In this document: positions 27,988-37,361 of the stretch, in pieces
Layout: each line of letters begins with the position of its first letter
How positions within the stretch are numbered: position 1 is the stretch's first letter
Assembly: GCF_013128195.2 (NCBI RefSeq)
Contig: NZ_CP053452.2
Location: forward strand, 6,200,001 to 6,264,000
Length of the DNA: 64,000 bases
Reading direction: 5' to 3'
From: Frigoriglobus tundricola
GTDB lineage: Bacteria > Planctomycetota > Planctomycetia > Gemmatales > Gemmataceae
Position numbers and translations under genes: made by a program
Notes under the pieces: generated by a model
What the model saw: only the letters and a program-made list of their open reading frames with translations
Told to the model about the DNA's origin: nothing
Databases searched by the model: none

Positions 27988-28430
27988 TGCGGCCCGCGGC
28001 TCGGCCGGCAGGACGCCGGCCGTGCTGCCCGGCAGGATGACGGCCAGGAGCACGGAGAGCAACCCGGGGCGCGGGGCAACGGCGGACGCGGCCCCGCAGC
28101 CGCCCGGGACGCACCGGCGCCGGCATCCGGCCGCGAAGACACGCCGGCCTCCTGCCGGCGGACAAGCACACGGGGACCGCGAGAGCCCACAACACCCCCA
28201 CCGCCTTTCTCTTCTCTTCCCACACCCCTCTCAACTCACTGCGAGCGCAGCGGAGGCCCCCCGAAGGCGAACAAACCGGCTGTCAAGGGCCGGGCCGGCT
28301 TTGCGGCCCGGAGCGAGGCTTTGCGAGCGGTCCCTTGACTGCCGAGTTAGTTTGGAGCCGAGGGGGCCGGAGCGGAGCGAGCCGCCGCACCGTGACTTTC
28401 CGCGGCAGCAAACAACGGGTGCTTTGGTAT
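27988..28430. other. GC-rich non-coding stretch
   Basis: No supported gene. It holds CCGGC-rich short repeats (27990-28160), the right arm of the inverted repeat that starts at 27329, and a nested pair GTCAAGGG/CCCTTGAC between about 28280 and 28338. Confidence 0.5.
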
Positions 28431-29876
28431 TTATTGATCGAATGCGCGGTTGATCGGCCTGCTTTGAATTGCAGGACCTAAATCAATGTCGATCACCCGT
28501 TCGCTTCGGGTTTTATCCGTCCCCTGTGGGTTGGCTTTGTCTCGCTCGTTGAAACACGCATAGTTCTGAATGATTTCGAGCCAGCGTATGGCTTTCGGCT
28601 CCTCACAACTCAAAACCCAGATCGTACTGACCCGGTCTCGGTTATCAAAAAACCAATTGAAAATTCGTTGCGAATTAATTTTTTCGTTGTACGGATCGTC
28701 TTCTTCGTTTTTGACAGGTATCGGTTGGTCCGGCGCGGGTGCCGGAAAGGTTTTGGGTAAATCATCAATAACCACGGCACGGGGCGTGAAAGGGCAGTAT
28801 GCGAGGGGATCGTGCGGGTCGCGCGCGAACCGTTTCCACCGGCTCAGTTCGTCGGGACCCTCCATAAGCTTGTTCGCGGTGAAGTAATAAACCGCCTTGC
28901 GGCGCACCGCGAATTCCGCTCCTAACGCCGTTGCGAGGGCGCTGCGGTTCACGGGCCAACTGCCCCGGATGACACAGTGAACGACGGGGCCGCCACTCGC
29001 GGTGTGGTTAAAAAACAAGAGCGTTTGTTCTTGCATTCGGGTGCGAGCCTTGTTTTGGTCGGCCTGTTCATCTTCGGAAAGGCCCTCCGGCGAAAAGACC
29101 CGATCCGTTCGGAAGTGGCTCAGACGCACCCACCCCGAAGGCAGATCGGATCGGTCGAACGTGCCCTTTTGCTCGGTCCACCACTCGTAATGGCGTACCC
29201 CCAGGCCAATGGCCGTTATCAGGGCGAATACACTCAACCATCGACGGTGCGGGAAAAGCCGTTCAGGAAGGAACGCCACGATCGCCCACAAGCAGGAGAC
29301 GAAGCGGGTGAGGAATTCACAGCCTCTCCGGACTAGAATCCTGACTGCCCCGAGGCCAGTCGAGCAGTTGTGCGTGTCAGCGGTAGGAGCACCGACGCGA
29401 ATGGGCTCTATCGGGTTGGGGTGTACCGCACGCACGAACAGGACTTGCGCGAACAACATGCCCAAGTACCAAAAGGTCAGATCAGTGAATTTGTCGTGCC
29501 AGAAATCAAGCCAATCGATCGGAAAGTTTTTACTTGATAAAGTTGTGAATATATAATCAAACGGTAGCTTGCAAGCGGGGATCAGAAAGGGTAGCGAATA
29601 CCGGAGCCACGGGTGCTGGGTCCATAACCGGTGAACGGGGCGAAACCACTTTCGCCATCCGGCGGGCGGTGATGCGGCGCCCGGAACCTCGGGGGCCTTG
29701 TTCCCTGCGGCCCCGCTCCGGCCGATCGCGATGGCGAGAAAAAAGCCCATCGTCGTGTGCGCCATTTGGTTCGAGAGCCAGCTGTATGTCGCCGTGTAAG
29801 CCTGAAACTCATCCGAGCCAAAGCACGAATTGCGCAAACTCGTGAATACACGAAAAACGAGGTTGTCGTTTGTCAT
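28431..29876 (-). CDS. Membrane protein with degenerate AAA-like P-loop domain
   Basis: This 481-residue protein has several hydrophobic helices in its first 230 residues (MAHTTMGFFLAIAIG, LRYSLPFLIPACKLPFDYIF, LTFWYLGMLFAQVLFV, WLSVFALITAIGLGV). The C-terminal half is soluble and keeps the layout of a P-loop NTPase. VVHCVIRGSWPVNRSALATA occupies the Walker A position but lacks the GKT/S lysine, RAVVIDDLP resembles Walker B, and TIWVLSCEEP resembles a sensor-1 strand. I do not recognise a named family, so this is inference from pattern. It is the last of three same-strand cargo genes after the tyrosinase. The start MTNDNLVF at 29876 is chosen over an upstream extension of 27 residues. Confidence 0.65.
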   Translation of the reverse strand: MTNDNLVFRVFTSLRNSCFGSDEFQAYTATYSWLSNQMAHTTMGFFLAIAIGRSGAAGNKAPEVPGAASPPAGWRKWFRPVHRLWTQHPWLRYSLPFLIPACKLPFDYIFTTLSSKNFPIDWLDFWHDKFTDLTFWYLGMLFAQVLFVRAVHPNPIEPIRVGAPTADTHNCSTGLGAVRILVRRGCEFLTRFVSCLWAIVAFLPERLFPHRRWLSVFALITAIGLGVRHYEWWTEQKGTFDRSDLPSGWVRLSHFRTDRVFSPEGLSEDEQADQNKARTRMQEQTLLFFNHTASGGPVVHCVIRGSWPVNRSALATALGAEFAVRRKAVYYFTANKLMEGPDELSRWKRFARDPHDPLAYCPFTPRAVVIDDLPKTFPAPAPDQPIPVKNEEDDPYNEKINSQRIFNWFFDNRDRVSTIWVLSCEEPKAIRWLEIIQNYACFNERDKANPQGTDKTRSERVIDIDLGPAIQSRPINRAFDQ

Positions 29877-30009
29877 GGCTGCCGTGGTCGGGAGGTGCGG
29901 TTGATGAACTGAACGAAGACGGGGCGGGGCGTTGCACGTCCCGCCCCGGCAAGACACGCTGGGCGCAGCTCAACAGCTACGCCGGGGCTCGACAAACAGC
30001 AGGCACGGT

Positions 30010-30774
30010 TTACGGGCCGAACGGAGCGGCGGTTGGGGCCGCATCGGACTCGCTCGATGTGAGCGTTAACCGCTCGAAGACGACGGGGGTATTCAGTGGC
30101 TCACCATCGGCCCCGAAACCAACAACGCCGATGCTGAACTGATTTGGGTCAAACCACTTCGTACCCGACAAGCGGCTCACAACCGGGGCAAGATCCCAGA
30201 TGTAATCGCAGGGCTTCCCTGAATCCTCGCTCGACCCGAGCGTCACGTATCCAATGTAGCCCTTATGGTCTGTGGATGTGGGAAGCGGCGCGCCCGGCTG
30301 CAAGATGTACACGCGCGCGCGCATCGTTGGGAACTCGGGTAACACAACGCCCTCCAAGTGCAACTCCAACGGGAATGCCCCCTCAGAAACATGTGCCGCT
30401 GTGTTCTCTCGGAGGCGCGCAAGCAGTCGTCCACTCGGCTTCAGCACGGCCGTGTAAATCGGAATGTCGGCCGTCGGTGCCAGGGGACGTGACGTCGCAA
30501 ACGAGGTTGCTGCGTGTGGGGGGGGTATCTCGTCGTCGAGGTTCCGTCGATACGCCCGGCCCCGGTCGCAATAAGGGGACACCCGCTTGTGAAACGGAGC
30601 CGATGGCCACGCATGAAGCGGATCAGATTGCTGTTCGCGAACCAGACGATCGTCTTTCTCTTTTCGCGCTTTCATCCACTCCCGAGCCGCCCCGGTGCCG
30701 AGGGCGATAAAAGAGGCGGCTGCGACGAACCACACCAGGAGCGACCATTTTCTGCCTCGTGTGTTCTCGGCCAT
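30010..30774 (-). CDS. Membrane-anchored protein resembling the tyrosinase C-terminal domain
   Basis: This 254-residue protein has one N-terminal transmembrane helix (WSLLVWFVAAASFIALGTG) after a short basic segment, giving a probable N-in anchor. The outer part (residues 110-245) is a beta-rich domain with YIGYVTLGSSEDSG and WDLAPVVSRL. Its order of strands is reminiscent of the C-terminal domain of polyphenol oxidases, and the neighbouring tyrosinase has a comparable tail. It may be a split or accessory tyrosinase partner, but this is inferred from position and a weak pattern. The start MAENTRGRK at 30774 is used; the longer frame lacks support. Confidence 0.6.
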   Translation of the reverse strand: MAENTRGRKWSLLVWFVAAASFIALGTGAAREWMKARKEKDDRLVREQQSDPLHAWPSAPFHKRVSPYCDRGRAYRRNLDDEIPPPHAATSFATSRPLAPTADIPIYTAVLKPSGRLLARLRENTAAHVSEGAFPLELHLEGVVLPEFPTMRARVYILQPGAPLPTSTDHKGYIGYVTLGSSEDSGKPCDYIWDLAPVVSRLSGTKWFDPNQFSIGVVGFGADGEPLNTPVVFERLTLTSSESDAAPTAAPFGP

Positions 30775-30980
30775 AAACGTGCCTCGGGCGAAAGGACACT
30801 TAGGTTGTATCGACACAAACGCGGACGAGCTAAAACGTATCCTTGTAATCGATGAAGTCCTCAAAAAAAAGCAGAGCTTTTTGCGTGCAGAGCGACTATA
30901 AAGCAGACTTCATGATCCCATTTCGCACCTTGCGTTAATCTTCCTGCGTGTGTATTTTACACGGTTTCTTCACCTGGTTT

Positions 30981-32417
30981 TTAAGTTTGCTCCGCTATTT
31001 CGACCGAAATGCGTCGGATCAAAGCATCTGGCGCGTCGCTCCACCAGCCTTCGGCGACACACGTTACAGTAATAGTGGCATCCTCTTTCACTTCGAATTT
31101 CGCCAGCGTCTTCCCGATGTCGAGGATGTATTCCTCCTTGGGATCGTCTTCCTTGTGAGCAGAGTGCGGTGAGAAGAAGGAAATGAAGCCAGCGTAAGAC
31201 GGGTCTGTGACCCGTGTGCTTGAGTTGGCGTCGGGGTTGTTGACAAAGACGCGAACCCGGCCGCCCCCGTGTGGCACGCTCTGAAATTCGATACGCACGC
31301 GAGATTCAACATGAGTTCCTTTTTTTGATGATTCAGCCAGATTATCTCTCAGATTCTTCAGAAAAACGTTGCTCGGCTTGAGCGTCATCACAGCCGGCCG
31401 TTTGATATTGAGCGCGGCCCCGAGTTCCTGTTCGGCGGCATTTACGGCAGAGGCATTGACATTGAGGAATTTCACGACAGAATCCAACCGCTTGGCGCCG
31501 GTTTTCGCCTCCTCCTTTGCGAACTCGTCGTAGGTGTATCCGAGGTCGTATGTCGAGAGACAGTCCTCAACAAAAATAGATTTATCCACGGCGTTGACAG
31601 TCACGAACTCGAATTTGGTGGCCGCCCATGAGTTACCTTTTTGACTGGGCCACTGTTTGGTCCGCCCTTTCAATTCTGTGACGCACCACCGCATCCAGAT
31701 ACGGTCGAGATTGGCATGGTGTACCCAAAAGAGCGGGTCCAGGGCGGCCCGGTTGCCGAACATGGCGCTGTGTTTGTCCCCCTCCCTGGCGGCTCGGCCA
31801 ACGTATTCGTGGATGATGTTATGCGGGCCGCCTTCGATACCGCCAGCTGCCCCTGGTGTTCGTGAGTCATTCGCTTTCAGATCGGTCGCGGTCCCCCCGA
31901 ACGAGCGAAAACTGGACGTGGCGAGAAGGTCACTGATCGCCTTCGAGCCGATGTCTGCCTCTGTCGGAAAATCTTTACCCTTAAGTGCGCGATCTTCGAA
32001 ATACAGCGGACTCTTCTTATCGAGAAACCGCTGCGGCACAGCCCGGTCCGTGGACCAGTCCCAGTAGGGCAAGGCAAAGCTTTCTTTTGTTAATTTGCGA
32101 CAAAGCACTTCAAAATAGTATAGGTAGGCACGGTGCCACGGAAAGAAAAACCAGTTCCTATGAGCGCAGCTCGTGTTGTGAAAATTTGCAAACTGATTAT
32201 ACCCCAAATTGTTCTTTTGATTCTTCATTTCTATGATAGCCGATTCGAATAACTCCCATTCTTCTTTTGTTAGCTTGCTCAAATTTTTCCGTTGTGCAAT
32301 GTTTTTCCCAGGGGCACTGTGCCGTCGGGGCGTGGCCGCGCCAACCGGTGCTAGCGGCCGGAGGATCGGCAGGGCGCATCCCGATGCTGACACGCCTAGG
32401 AACTCGCGGCGATTCAT
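30981..32417 (-). CDS. Tyrosinase / polyphenol oxidase, Tat-exported
   Basis: This 478-residue type-3 copper enzyme is expected to oxidise phenols to o-quinones outside the cytoplasm. The N-terminus MNRREFLGVSASGCALPIL is a twin-arginine signal with RR followed by EFLG. The CuA histidines lie in ANFHNTSCAHRNW and FFPWHRAYLYYFE, and the CuB histidines in GGPHNIIHEYVG and DPLFWVHHANLDRIW. The C-terminal third (residues about 330-478) is a beta domain like that of plant-type polyphenol oxidases (VRVFVNNPDANSS). The gene and its neighbours have lower GC than the rest of the window, which fits recent acquisition within the island. Confidence 0.88.
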   Translation of the reverse strand: MNRREFLGVSASGCALPILRPLAPVGAATPRRHSAPGKNIAQRKNLSKLTKEEWELFESAIIEMKNQKNNLGYNQFANFHNTSCAHRNWFFFPWHRAYLYYFEVLCRKLTKESFALPYWDWSTDRAVPQRFLDKKSPLYFEDRALKGKDFPTEADIGSKAISDLLATSSFRSFGGTATDLKANDSRTPGAAGGIEGGPHNIIHEYVGRAAREGDKHSAMFGNRAALDPLFWVHHANLDRIWMRWCVTELKGRTKQWPSQKGNSWAATKFEFVTVNAVDKSIFVEDCLSTYDLGYTYDEFAKEEAKTGAKRLDSVVKFLNVNASAVNAAEQELGAALNIKRPAVMTLKPSNVFLKNLRDNLAESSKKGTHVESRVRIEFQSVPHGGGRVRVFVNNPDANSSTRVTDPSYAGFISFFSPHSAHKEDDPKEEYILDIGKTLAKFEVKEDATITVTCVAEGWWSDAPDALIRRISVEIAEQT

Positions 32418-32929
32418 GTAAACCCCTGAGTGGCAGCTCACGACGTCTTGTTGCAGCTATGTGAGGGGGAAGTGTAGCCAGCAGCGGTCGGCAGAGCAAG
32501 CAGAACTCCAAAAAAGATGCATACTTCTTCTAATGAATTCCGCTTACGTCAGTAGATGCGTTATTAATGCACGCTATGACGTGTTGCAGATCGGATGCGG
32601 CTACTGTTTTTTGCGGTATATCGTTCTGAACGGGCCGGTGCGGCGAGCACCGGTGATCAGAATTACACATACCTCCCATCGTATCCTCTGGTTGTGGCGA
32701 CAGACGGGCTTCTATTAAGTCTGCAAACCGCGCGCCTGACCTCTGATCGCGTTTGAGATCGCAGTCACCTGCTGAATGCGTTGCAGACCAGGCTCATCTC
32801 CGGGTTGCTCGCAAGCTGACGACAGCCGCCGACTCCCAATTGAACGGCGAGACTCGTCTCAGAGAAGGAGTCGTGACTTTCTCGAACGGATCTGAAAAGC
32901 GGCACAATGGACAACAGCCGACCGCGCCA
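32418..32929. other. AT-richer spacer between replication and cargo genes
   Basis: No supported gene. A hairpin at 32624-32662 combines TTCTGA/TCAGAA with CCGGTGC/GCACCGG arms around GGCGA. The stretch must contain the promoter for the leftward tyrosinase block and the end of the polymerase transcript. Confidence 0.5.
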
Positions 32930-35900
32930 TCACCCCACCCATGTCTGCCCGATCGTCACCTCCACTTCGACTGCTACTGGTGCGATCGTTTCCTCCAGCG
33001 CTTCCACCATGCACCCCCGCAGCCAGTCCGCCGCCGCCGGCGCGTCGGCCTCCGGCGCCTCGATCACGATCTCGTCGTGACAGAACAGCACCGGCACCGC
33101 CGCCGGGCACTCGGCCCGGCGCTCCCACAGGAGCGCAATCGCGGCCTTCAACCCGTCGGCGCCCGTGCCCTGCACCGGCGTGTTCAGCGCGTCCTGCTTG
33201 TTCGCGTACAGCGCGCCGTCGGCGCTCCGCTTCGCGACCGGCAGCACCCGCCGCCGACCGCCGAGCGTTCGGACCTCGTGCGTGCCGGTCGGATCGGCCC
33301 GGAAACGCGCGGTCACGTCGGCCCCGACCCGGGCGTGCCACGCCCGGAGCGCCGGGTAGGCCGTGAAGAACGCGTCCCGGTAGCTCCGGGCCTGGGCGTC
33401 GGTGAGCGTCACCCCGTAGTTCGCCTGCGCGTACTGCCGGAGCCCCTTCCAACCCATGCCGTACAGCAAGCCGAAGTTCACCGCCTTCGCCAACTGGCGG
33501 TCGGCCTTCGTCACGGCCGCTTCAGGCTTCCCGAGCACGCGGGCCGCGGTGAGCGTGTGCAGGTCGCGCCCGTCCCGGTACGCCGCGATCATCACCGCCT
33601 CGTCCGCCACCTTCGCCGCGATCCGCAGTTCGATTTGCGAATAGTCGGCCTTCACCAGCACGCACCCGGGCCGCGCCACGAAGCACCGGCGGTACTCGGA
33701 CCCCCGCGGGATCTGCTGAAGGTTGGGGTCGGAACACGACATGCGCCCGGACTCCGCCCCGAGCTGGTTCCACGAGGGCAGCACCGCCCCGCCGGCGGCG
33801 TGCGCCTCGACCCACGCCCGGCCGTAGGTGCCCACCCGCTTCGCGCACCCGCGGTACGCGCGGAGCAGCCCGGCGAGCGGGTGGTTCACCCCCGCGAGCG
33901 TGTCGTCGTCGGTCGCGTCCACACTCACGCCGACCTGCGCGAACGCGTCCTTCACCTGCTGCGGGCTGTCCCAGTTCCGCGTTTCCATGCCGGGCAGGCC
34001 CGCGGGGTTCGGCGCCAGGGCGTCCATCGCGTCCGCCAGCCGTGCCCGCTCGGCCCCGGCCGCGTCCGCGAGCGCGAGCCACGCCGGCACGTCCACCGCG
34101 ACCGGCGCGGCCCACGCGATGCCGGGCAGCGCCCGCATCTCCGTCTCCGCGATCGCGGACAGGTCCGCCGCCGCCAGCTTCTCCTTCAGTGCCGAAGCGA
34201 GCGGGACCAGCACCGCGGCATCGTCCGCGGCGTAGCGGATCTGCGCGGCCGTAAGCCGTCCCGACCAGTCGGACGCCTGGTGGTCCTTGTCCAGTTCGCG
34301 GCCGAGTTCCCGCGCGACAACGTCCCCGAGGCCGTGCTTGAGGCGGGCGCCGGTCCCGTCGCGCCGGCCGGCGTGCCGCACGCGACTCGCGAGCATCGTG
34401 TCGAACACCCGCCCCGGCACGAACCCGAGCGGGGACAAGAACCGCAGATCGAATTGCGCGTTGTGGCCGACGATCTCCTTCCCGGCCAGCGCCGCGAACA
34501 GCGGGGCCAGATCACCCCGAGGGTTCGCGAGCGCGAAGACATCGACGACCGCCACGTCTTCACCGACCGCGACCTGGATCAGCCGCACCCGGTCCGTGCG
34601 CGGGTCCAGGCCGGTCGTCTCGGTGTCCAGGCCGATCGGCCCCGCCCACCCCGTCAGCGCGTCTACCAGCGTCCCGACCCCGGCCGCCGTGGTGATGACG
34701 TGCGGGGCCGGGACGGGTGTGACACTCGGCCCCTCCGGTGCGGGACACTCGGCCCCGGCGGGCGCGGGATGATCGTGACGTCGATTTTCGGTTGTGCGGT
34801 CCTGCGTGACGCGTGACACTTCATACTCTTGCTCGCCCCATCCCTCGGCGCCGCGGTCGCATGCTTCGGTACTGTCGGACTTTACGGTGCCGGGGGCGAG
34901 TTCGGGGCCGGGCGACGGGTCCGGCCCTCCGGGGCGCGTGTCACACGTCCCCCCGTCACCGCTATCGTCCTCCTCGCCGGGGCGAGTGTATGAAGTGTCA
35001 CGCGTCACGCAGGGGCGAGGGGCGGGAACGAAGTAGGTCGGTTGCCACCCCCCGGCCGGACGTTCCGGGGCGGGCTCCCAGGTGCCGAGATCGAGGGCCA
35101 CGAGCTTCTGAAGATCGGCCCGTGCCAGCTCCGGGGTGGTGTACTTCCGCTGATTGGACCGCTGGAAGGTGCGAACGGTGACCCGCCCCTCGTTGCGGGC
35201 GGCGATGCGGGCCACCAGCTCCGCCAGCTTGCGGACCTCGGACTCGGCCGCGGACTCGGCCAGGAGCGCGTACACCCGCTCCGCCTCGTGCGCGCACCAC
35301 TCGGCCAGCCGAATGCCCGCCTCCAGATCATCCAGACCGATGGGTGCGGCGGAGGGCGGAACCCCCCACTCGCTCCCGGGCGGAGCCCCGCTCGGCGTGC
35401 CGGCGGTGCGGACCAGGTGCCGGACCAGCGCGAACCGACCGGGGAGGGCTTCGAGCTTCGCCAGGACCGCGGCCCGCGCCCCCTCGGCCTCGAACTGGCG
35501 CAGGCCCCACGCGTTCACGAACCGCTTCAGTCGCGCCTGCGCCGCCGGGGCCAGCGGCACCACGACGGGGCACCCGTCGCCGTCCGCGTCGGGGGCGCTC
35601 TGAAGGGCGAAGAGGGCGTCGAGCGACCGCTGCGCCGCGTCCCGGGTCGCGGCGGAGATCGCGTCGTCGCTCCACGTCTTCGGGGTCCGGGGCGGCATGG
35701 CGAAGATGATCCGGGCCACCAGGCCCGACTCGAACAGCGCGTGCGAGGCCAGCCGCTTGAGGACGCCGGGCTGGATGCCCCCGGTGATGCTGGTGGCCGC
35801 GTGGGGGACGAACACCTGCGTCTTGTCGCCCGTCTTGCGGTCGTAGATGATCGCGTCGGCCCGGTGCATCGAGAGCCAGTTCGGCTCGTCCGTTCCGCCG

Positions 35901-36556
35901 CCGCCCTTGTACTTCGTGAAGCTGCCGAACCACCCGGCCAGCTCGTCCCGGGCCACGAGCAGGCCCCGCCGGTTGTCGTCGTGGAGCCCGGCGAGCTTCT
36001 CGACGGTCACGTCCGCGACCACCACGCGCTCCAGGTTCGGTTTCTCGGGCTCGTCGCCGGCCCCGTCCGAGTCCTTGAACGCCTTCCGGTTCCGCTTGTA
36101 CTCGGTCAGCGCGTCCGTGTGCGCCTTCACGAGCCGCTTCTGACGTGCCCGCACCAGGTCGAGGCTCAGGTTCGCGGCGGCGGTCTTCATGCCCCCGGAC
36201 TCGGCGACCGGGCACGTCCACAGGACCGCGGGCTCGAACCACTCGCCCCCCAGGTGGGCGCGCCGCGTGTTCCCGACCGCGCCGGCGAGCACGGCCAGGA
36301 GCGGCAGGGCGATCAGGGACGCGTCGCACTTCAGCGCGGCCGCGCCCTCGCGAACGAACGCGCTCCACGGCGCGGGCAGACAGTCCGTGGGGAACGGGAC
36401 GAACTCGGGAATCGGGGCGTAGCGCTCGGGCGGGACGGGGGCCGTTTCATACCGGCGCCCGTCGCCGAAGACGACCCGCGGAGCGGTCGGCGGGACGCCC
36501 AGCCCGTCCGTCACCGCGCCCACGACGGCCGCGCCGTGCGCGCCGAGGAGCGTCAC
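32930..36556 (-). CDS. DUF3987 helicase-like domain fused to PolA-type exonuclease and polymerase
   Basis: As read, this frame encodes 1,208 residues. Residues about 30-470 match the DUF3987 helicase/primase-associated domain, with a P-loop-like VAESGGMKTAAAN. After a low-complexity linker comes a DEDD 3'-5' exonuclease (about 638-800: GLDTETTGLD, GHNAQFDLRFL, YAADDAAVL). The rest is a family A polymerase: motif A DYSQIELR near 972, motif B RQLAKAVNFGLLYG near 1020, and motif C CHDEIVIE near 1157. All catalytic residues I can identify are present. The frame opens at a GTG, but its upstream continuation (ADPFTGWPTLVTLLGAHG) joins the PrimPol gene after one base is removed, so it is probably the larger part of a single protein. 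It likely replicates the island. Confidence 0.9.
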   Translation of the reverse strand: MTLLGAHGAAVVGAVTDGLGVPPTAPRVVFGDGRRYETAPVPPERYAPIPEFVPFPTDCLPAPWSAFVREGAAALKCDASLIALPLLAVLAGAVGNTRRAHLGGEWFEPAVLWTCPVAESGGMKTAAANLSLDLVRARQKRLVKAHTDALTEYKRNRKAFKDSDGAGDEPEKPNLERVVVADVTVEKLAGLHDDNRRGLLVARDELAGWFGSFTKYKGGGGTDEPNWLSMHRADAIIYDRKTGDKTQVFVPHAATSITGGIQPGVLKRLASHALFESGLVARIIFAMPPRTPKTWSDDAISAATRDAAQRSLDALFALQSAPDADGDGCPVVVPLAPAAQARLKRFVNAWGLRQFEAEGARAAVLAKLEALPGRFALVRHLVRTAGTPSGAPPGSEWGVPPSAAPIGLDDLEAGIRLAEWCAHEAERVYALLAESAAESEVRKLAELVARIAARNEGRVTVRTFQRSNQRKYTTPELARADLQKLVALDLGTWEPAPERPAGGWQPTYFVPAPRPCVTRDTSYTRPGEEDDSGDGGTCDTRPGGPDPSPGPELAPGTVKSDSTEACDRGAEGWGEQEYEVSRVTQDRTTENRRHDHPAPAGAECPAPEGPSVTPVPAPHVITTAAGVGTLVDALTGWAGPIGLDTETTGLDPRTDRVRLIQVAVGEDVAVVDVFALANPRGDLAPLFAALAGKEIVGHNAQFDLRFLSPLGFVPGRVFDTMLASRVRHAGRRDGTGARLKHGLGDVVARELGRELDKDHQASDWSGRLTAAQIRYAADDAAVLVPLASALKEKLAAADLSAIAETEMRALPGIAWAAPVAVDVPAWLALADAAGAERARLADAMDALAPNPAGLPGMETRNWDSPQQVKDAFAQVGVSVDATDDDTLAGVNHPLAGLLRAYRGCAKRVGTYGRAWVEAHAAGGAVLPSWNQLGAESGRMSCSDPNLQQIPRGSEYRRCFVARPGCVLVKADYSQIELRIAAKVADEAVMIAAYRDGRDLHTLTAARVLGKPEAAVTKADRQLAKAVNFGLLYGMGWKGLRQYAQANYGVTLTDAQARSYRDAFFTAYPALRAWHARVGADVTARFRADPTGTHEVRTLGGRRRVLPVAKRSADGALYANKQDALNTPVQGTGADGLKAAIALLWERRAECPAAVPVLFCHDEIVIEAPEADAPAAADWLRGCMVEALEETIAPVAVEVEVTIGQTWVG

Positions 36557-37361
36557 GAGCGTGGGCCAGCCGGTGAACGGGTCGGCGGGCGCTCGCGGCG
36601 AACGTGGACCGCACGCAGCCGGTGCGGTCGCGCGCCTCCTCGTCCCGGGCCGCGGCGCAGACCGCGGTCACGAACGTCACCGCCGCGTCTTCCCGCCACC
36701 CGGCCCGCCGCAGCCCGCCGGCGAGCGCGAGCGAGGGCGCGCCGTGCCGGCTCGAGCGGGGCCAGTACCGGCCGAGCAGCGCCGCGGCGGCGACGGCCCG
36801 GACGGCGGTTCGCAGCGCGTCGGCGCCAACGCCGGCGGGCTCCCCGTGCGCCTGCCACACGAACCGCTCGGGCTCCGGGTGCCCCTTGTCGGGGTCGGCC
36901 CCGTACACGGACGGGGCGACGACGGTTTGCCCGCCGGTCGAGCGGAGTTCGAGGAGCGGCGCGCCGGTGACGGGGTCCTTGAGCGCGTCGGACGCCTTCG
37001 CGGGCGGGTCGGCGGCGACGTAGAAGTAGTGCGAGTTCGGGGCGCTCTGCCGGCCGCCGATCATCGCGGTACGGGGGAGCAGGTGCGGGGCGGCCCGGCG
37101 CGCCTCGGGGCAGTCCAGATCGACATCGACCAGCCCGCCGGAGGGGGCGCCGAGCCGGATGCCGATGTTGGCGCCGTCGGGGAACAGGGTGTCAATGGTG
37201 TCGTCTGAAAGGGCGAGCCGGTCCCAACCTTCGAGGGGCCGGTTGCGCGCGAAGCTCCAGGGCTTCTTGCCGTGTCGGGCGAGTGGCACGGCCTGTCGGC
37301 CGTCCCGGAGGTAGTGCCGGGCGGCGGCGGCGGCGGTCTTGATGTGGCCGTTGGTGGTCAT
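36447..37361 (-). CDS. Bifunctional primase/polymerase (PrimPol) domain, frame broken at its end
   Basis: This frame starts MTTNGHIKTAAAAARHYL and carries an archaeo-eukaryotic primase-like PrimPol domain. Residues 20-60 form the typical opening (AVPLARHGKKPW, FPDGANIGIRLG), the catalytic acidic pair is in GGLVDVDLDCPEA near 80-90, and a histidine strand is in SAPNSHYFYV. After CVRSTFAASA (about residue 262) this frame turns into Arg-rich non-protein-like sequence, while the neighbouring frame gives DPFTGWPTLVTLLG and continues into DUF3987. The frame switch sits at GCGCCCGCC around 36586-36596. The start overlaps the preceding stop by four bases (ATGA), suggesting translational coupling with the small upstream gene. 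Confidence 0.85.
   Translation of the reverse strand: MTTNGHIKTAAAAARHYLRDGRQAVPLARHGKKPWSFARNRPLEGWDRLALSDDTIDTLFPDGANIGIRLGAPSGGLVDVDLDCPEARRAAPHLLPRTAMIGGRQSAPNSHYFYVAADPPAKASDALKDPVTGAPLLELRSTGGQTVVAPSVYGADPDKGHPEPERFVWQAHGEPAGVGADALRTAVRAVAAAALLGRYWPRSSRHGAPSLALAGGLRRAGWREDAAVTFVTAVCAAARDEEARDRTGCVRSTFAASARRPVHRLAHARDAPRRARRGRRGRGDGRAGRPADRSAGRLRRRAPV

Larger units (their letters stand above)
27329..28394. repeat. Large degenerate inverted repeat flanking a small gene
   Basis: Two blocks are perfect: CACGGTGCGGC at 27329-27339 with GCCGCACCGTG at 28384-28394, and a 19-bp block at 27405-27423 (GGGGGCCTCCGCTGCGCTC) with 28243-28261. The sequences between them also match partly. The repeat encloses the 79-residue gene at 27748 and could be a non-autonomous element. 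Confidence 0.55.
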
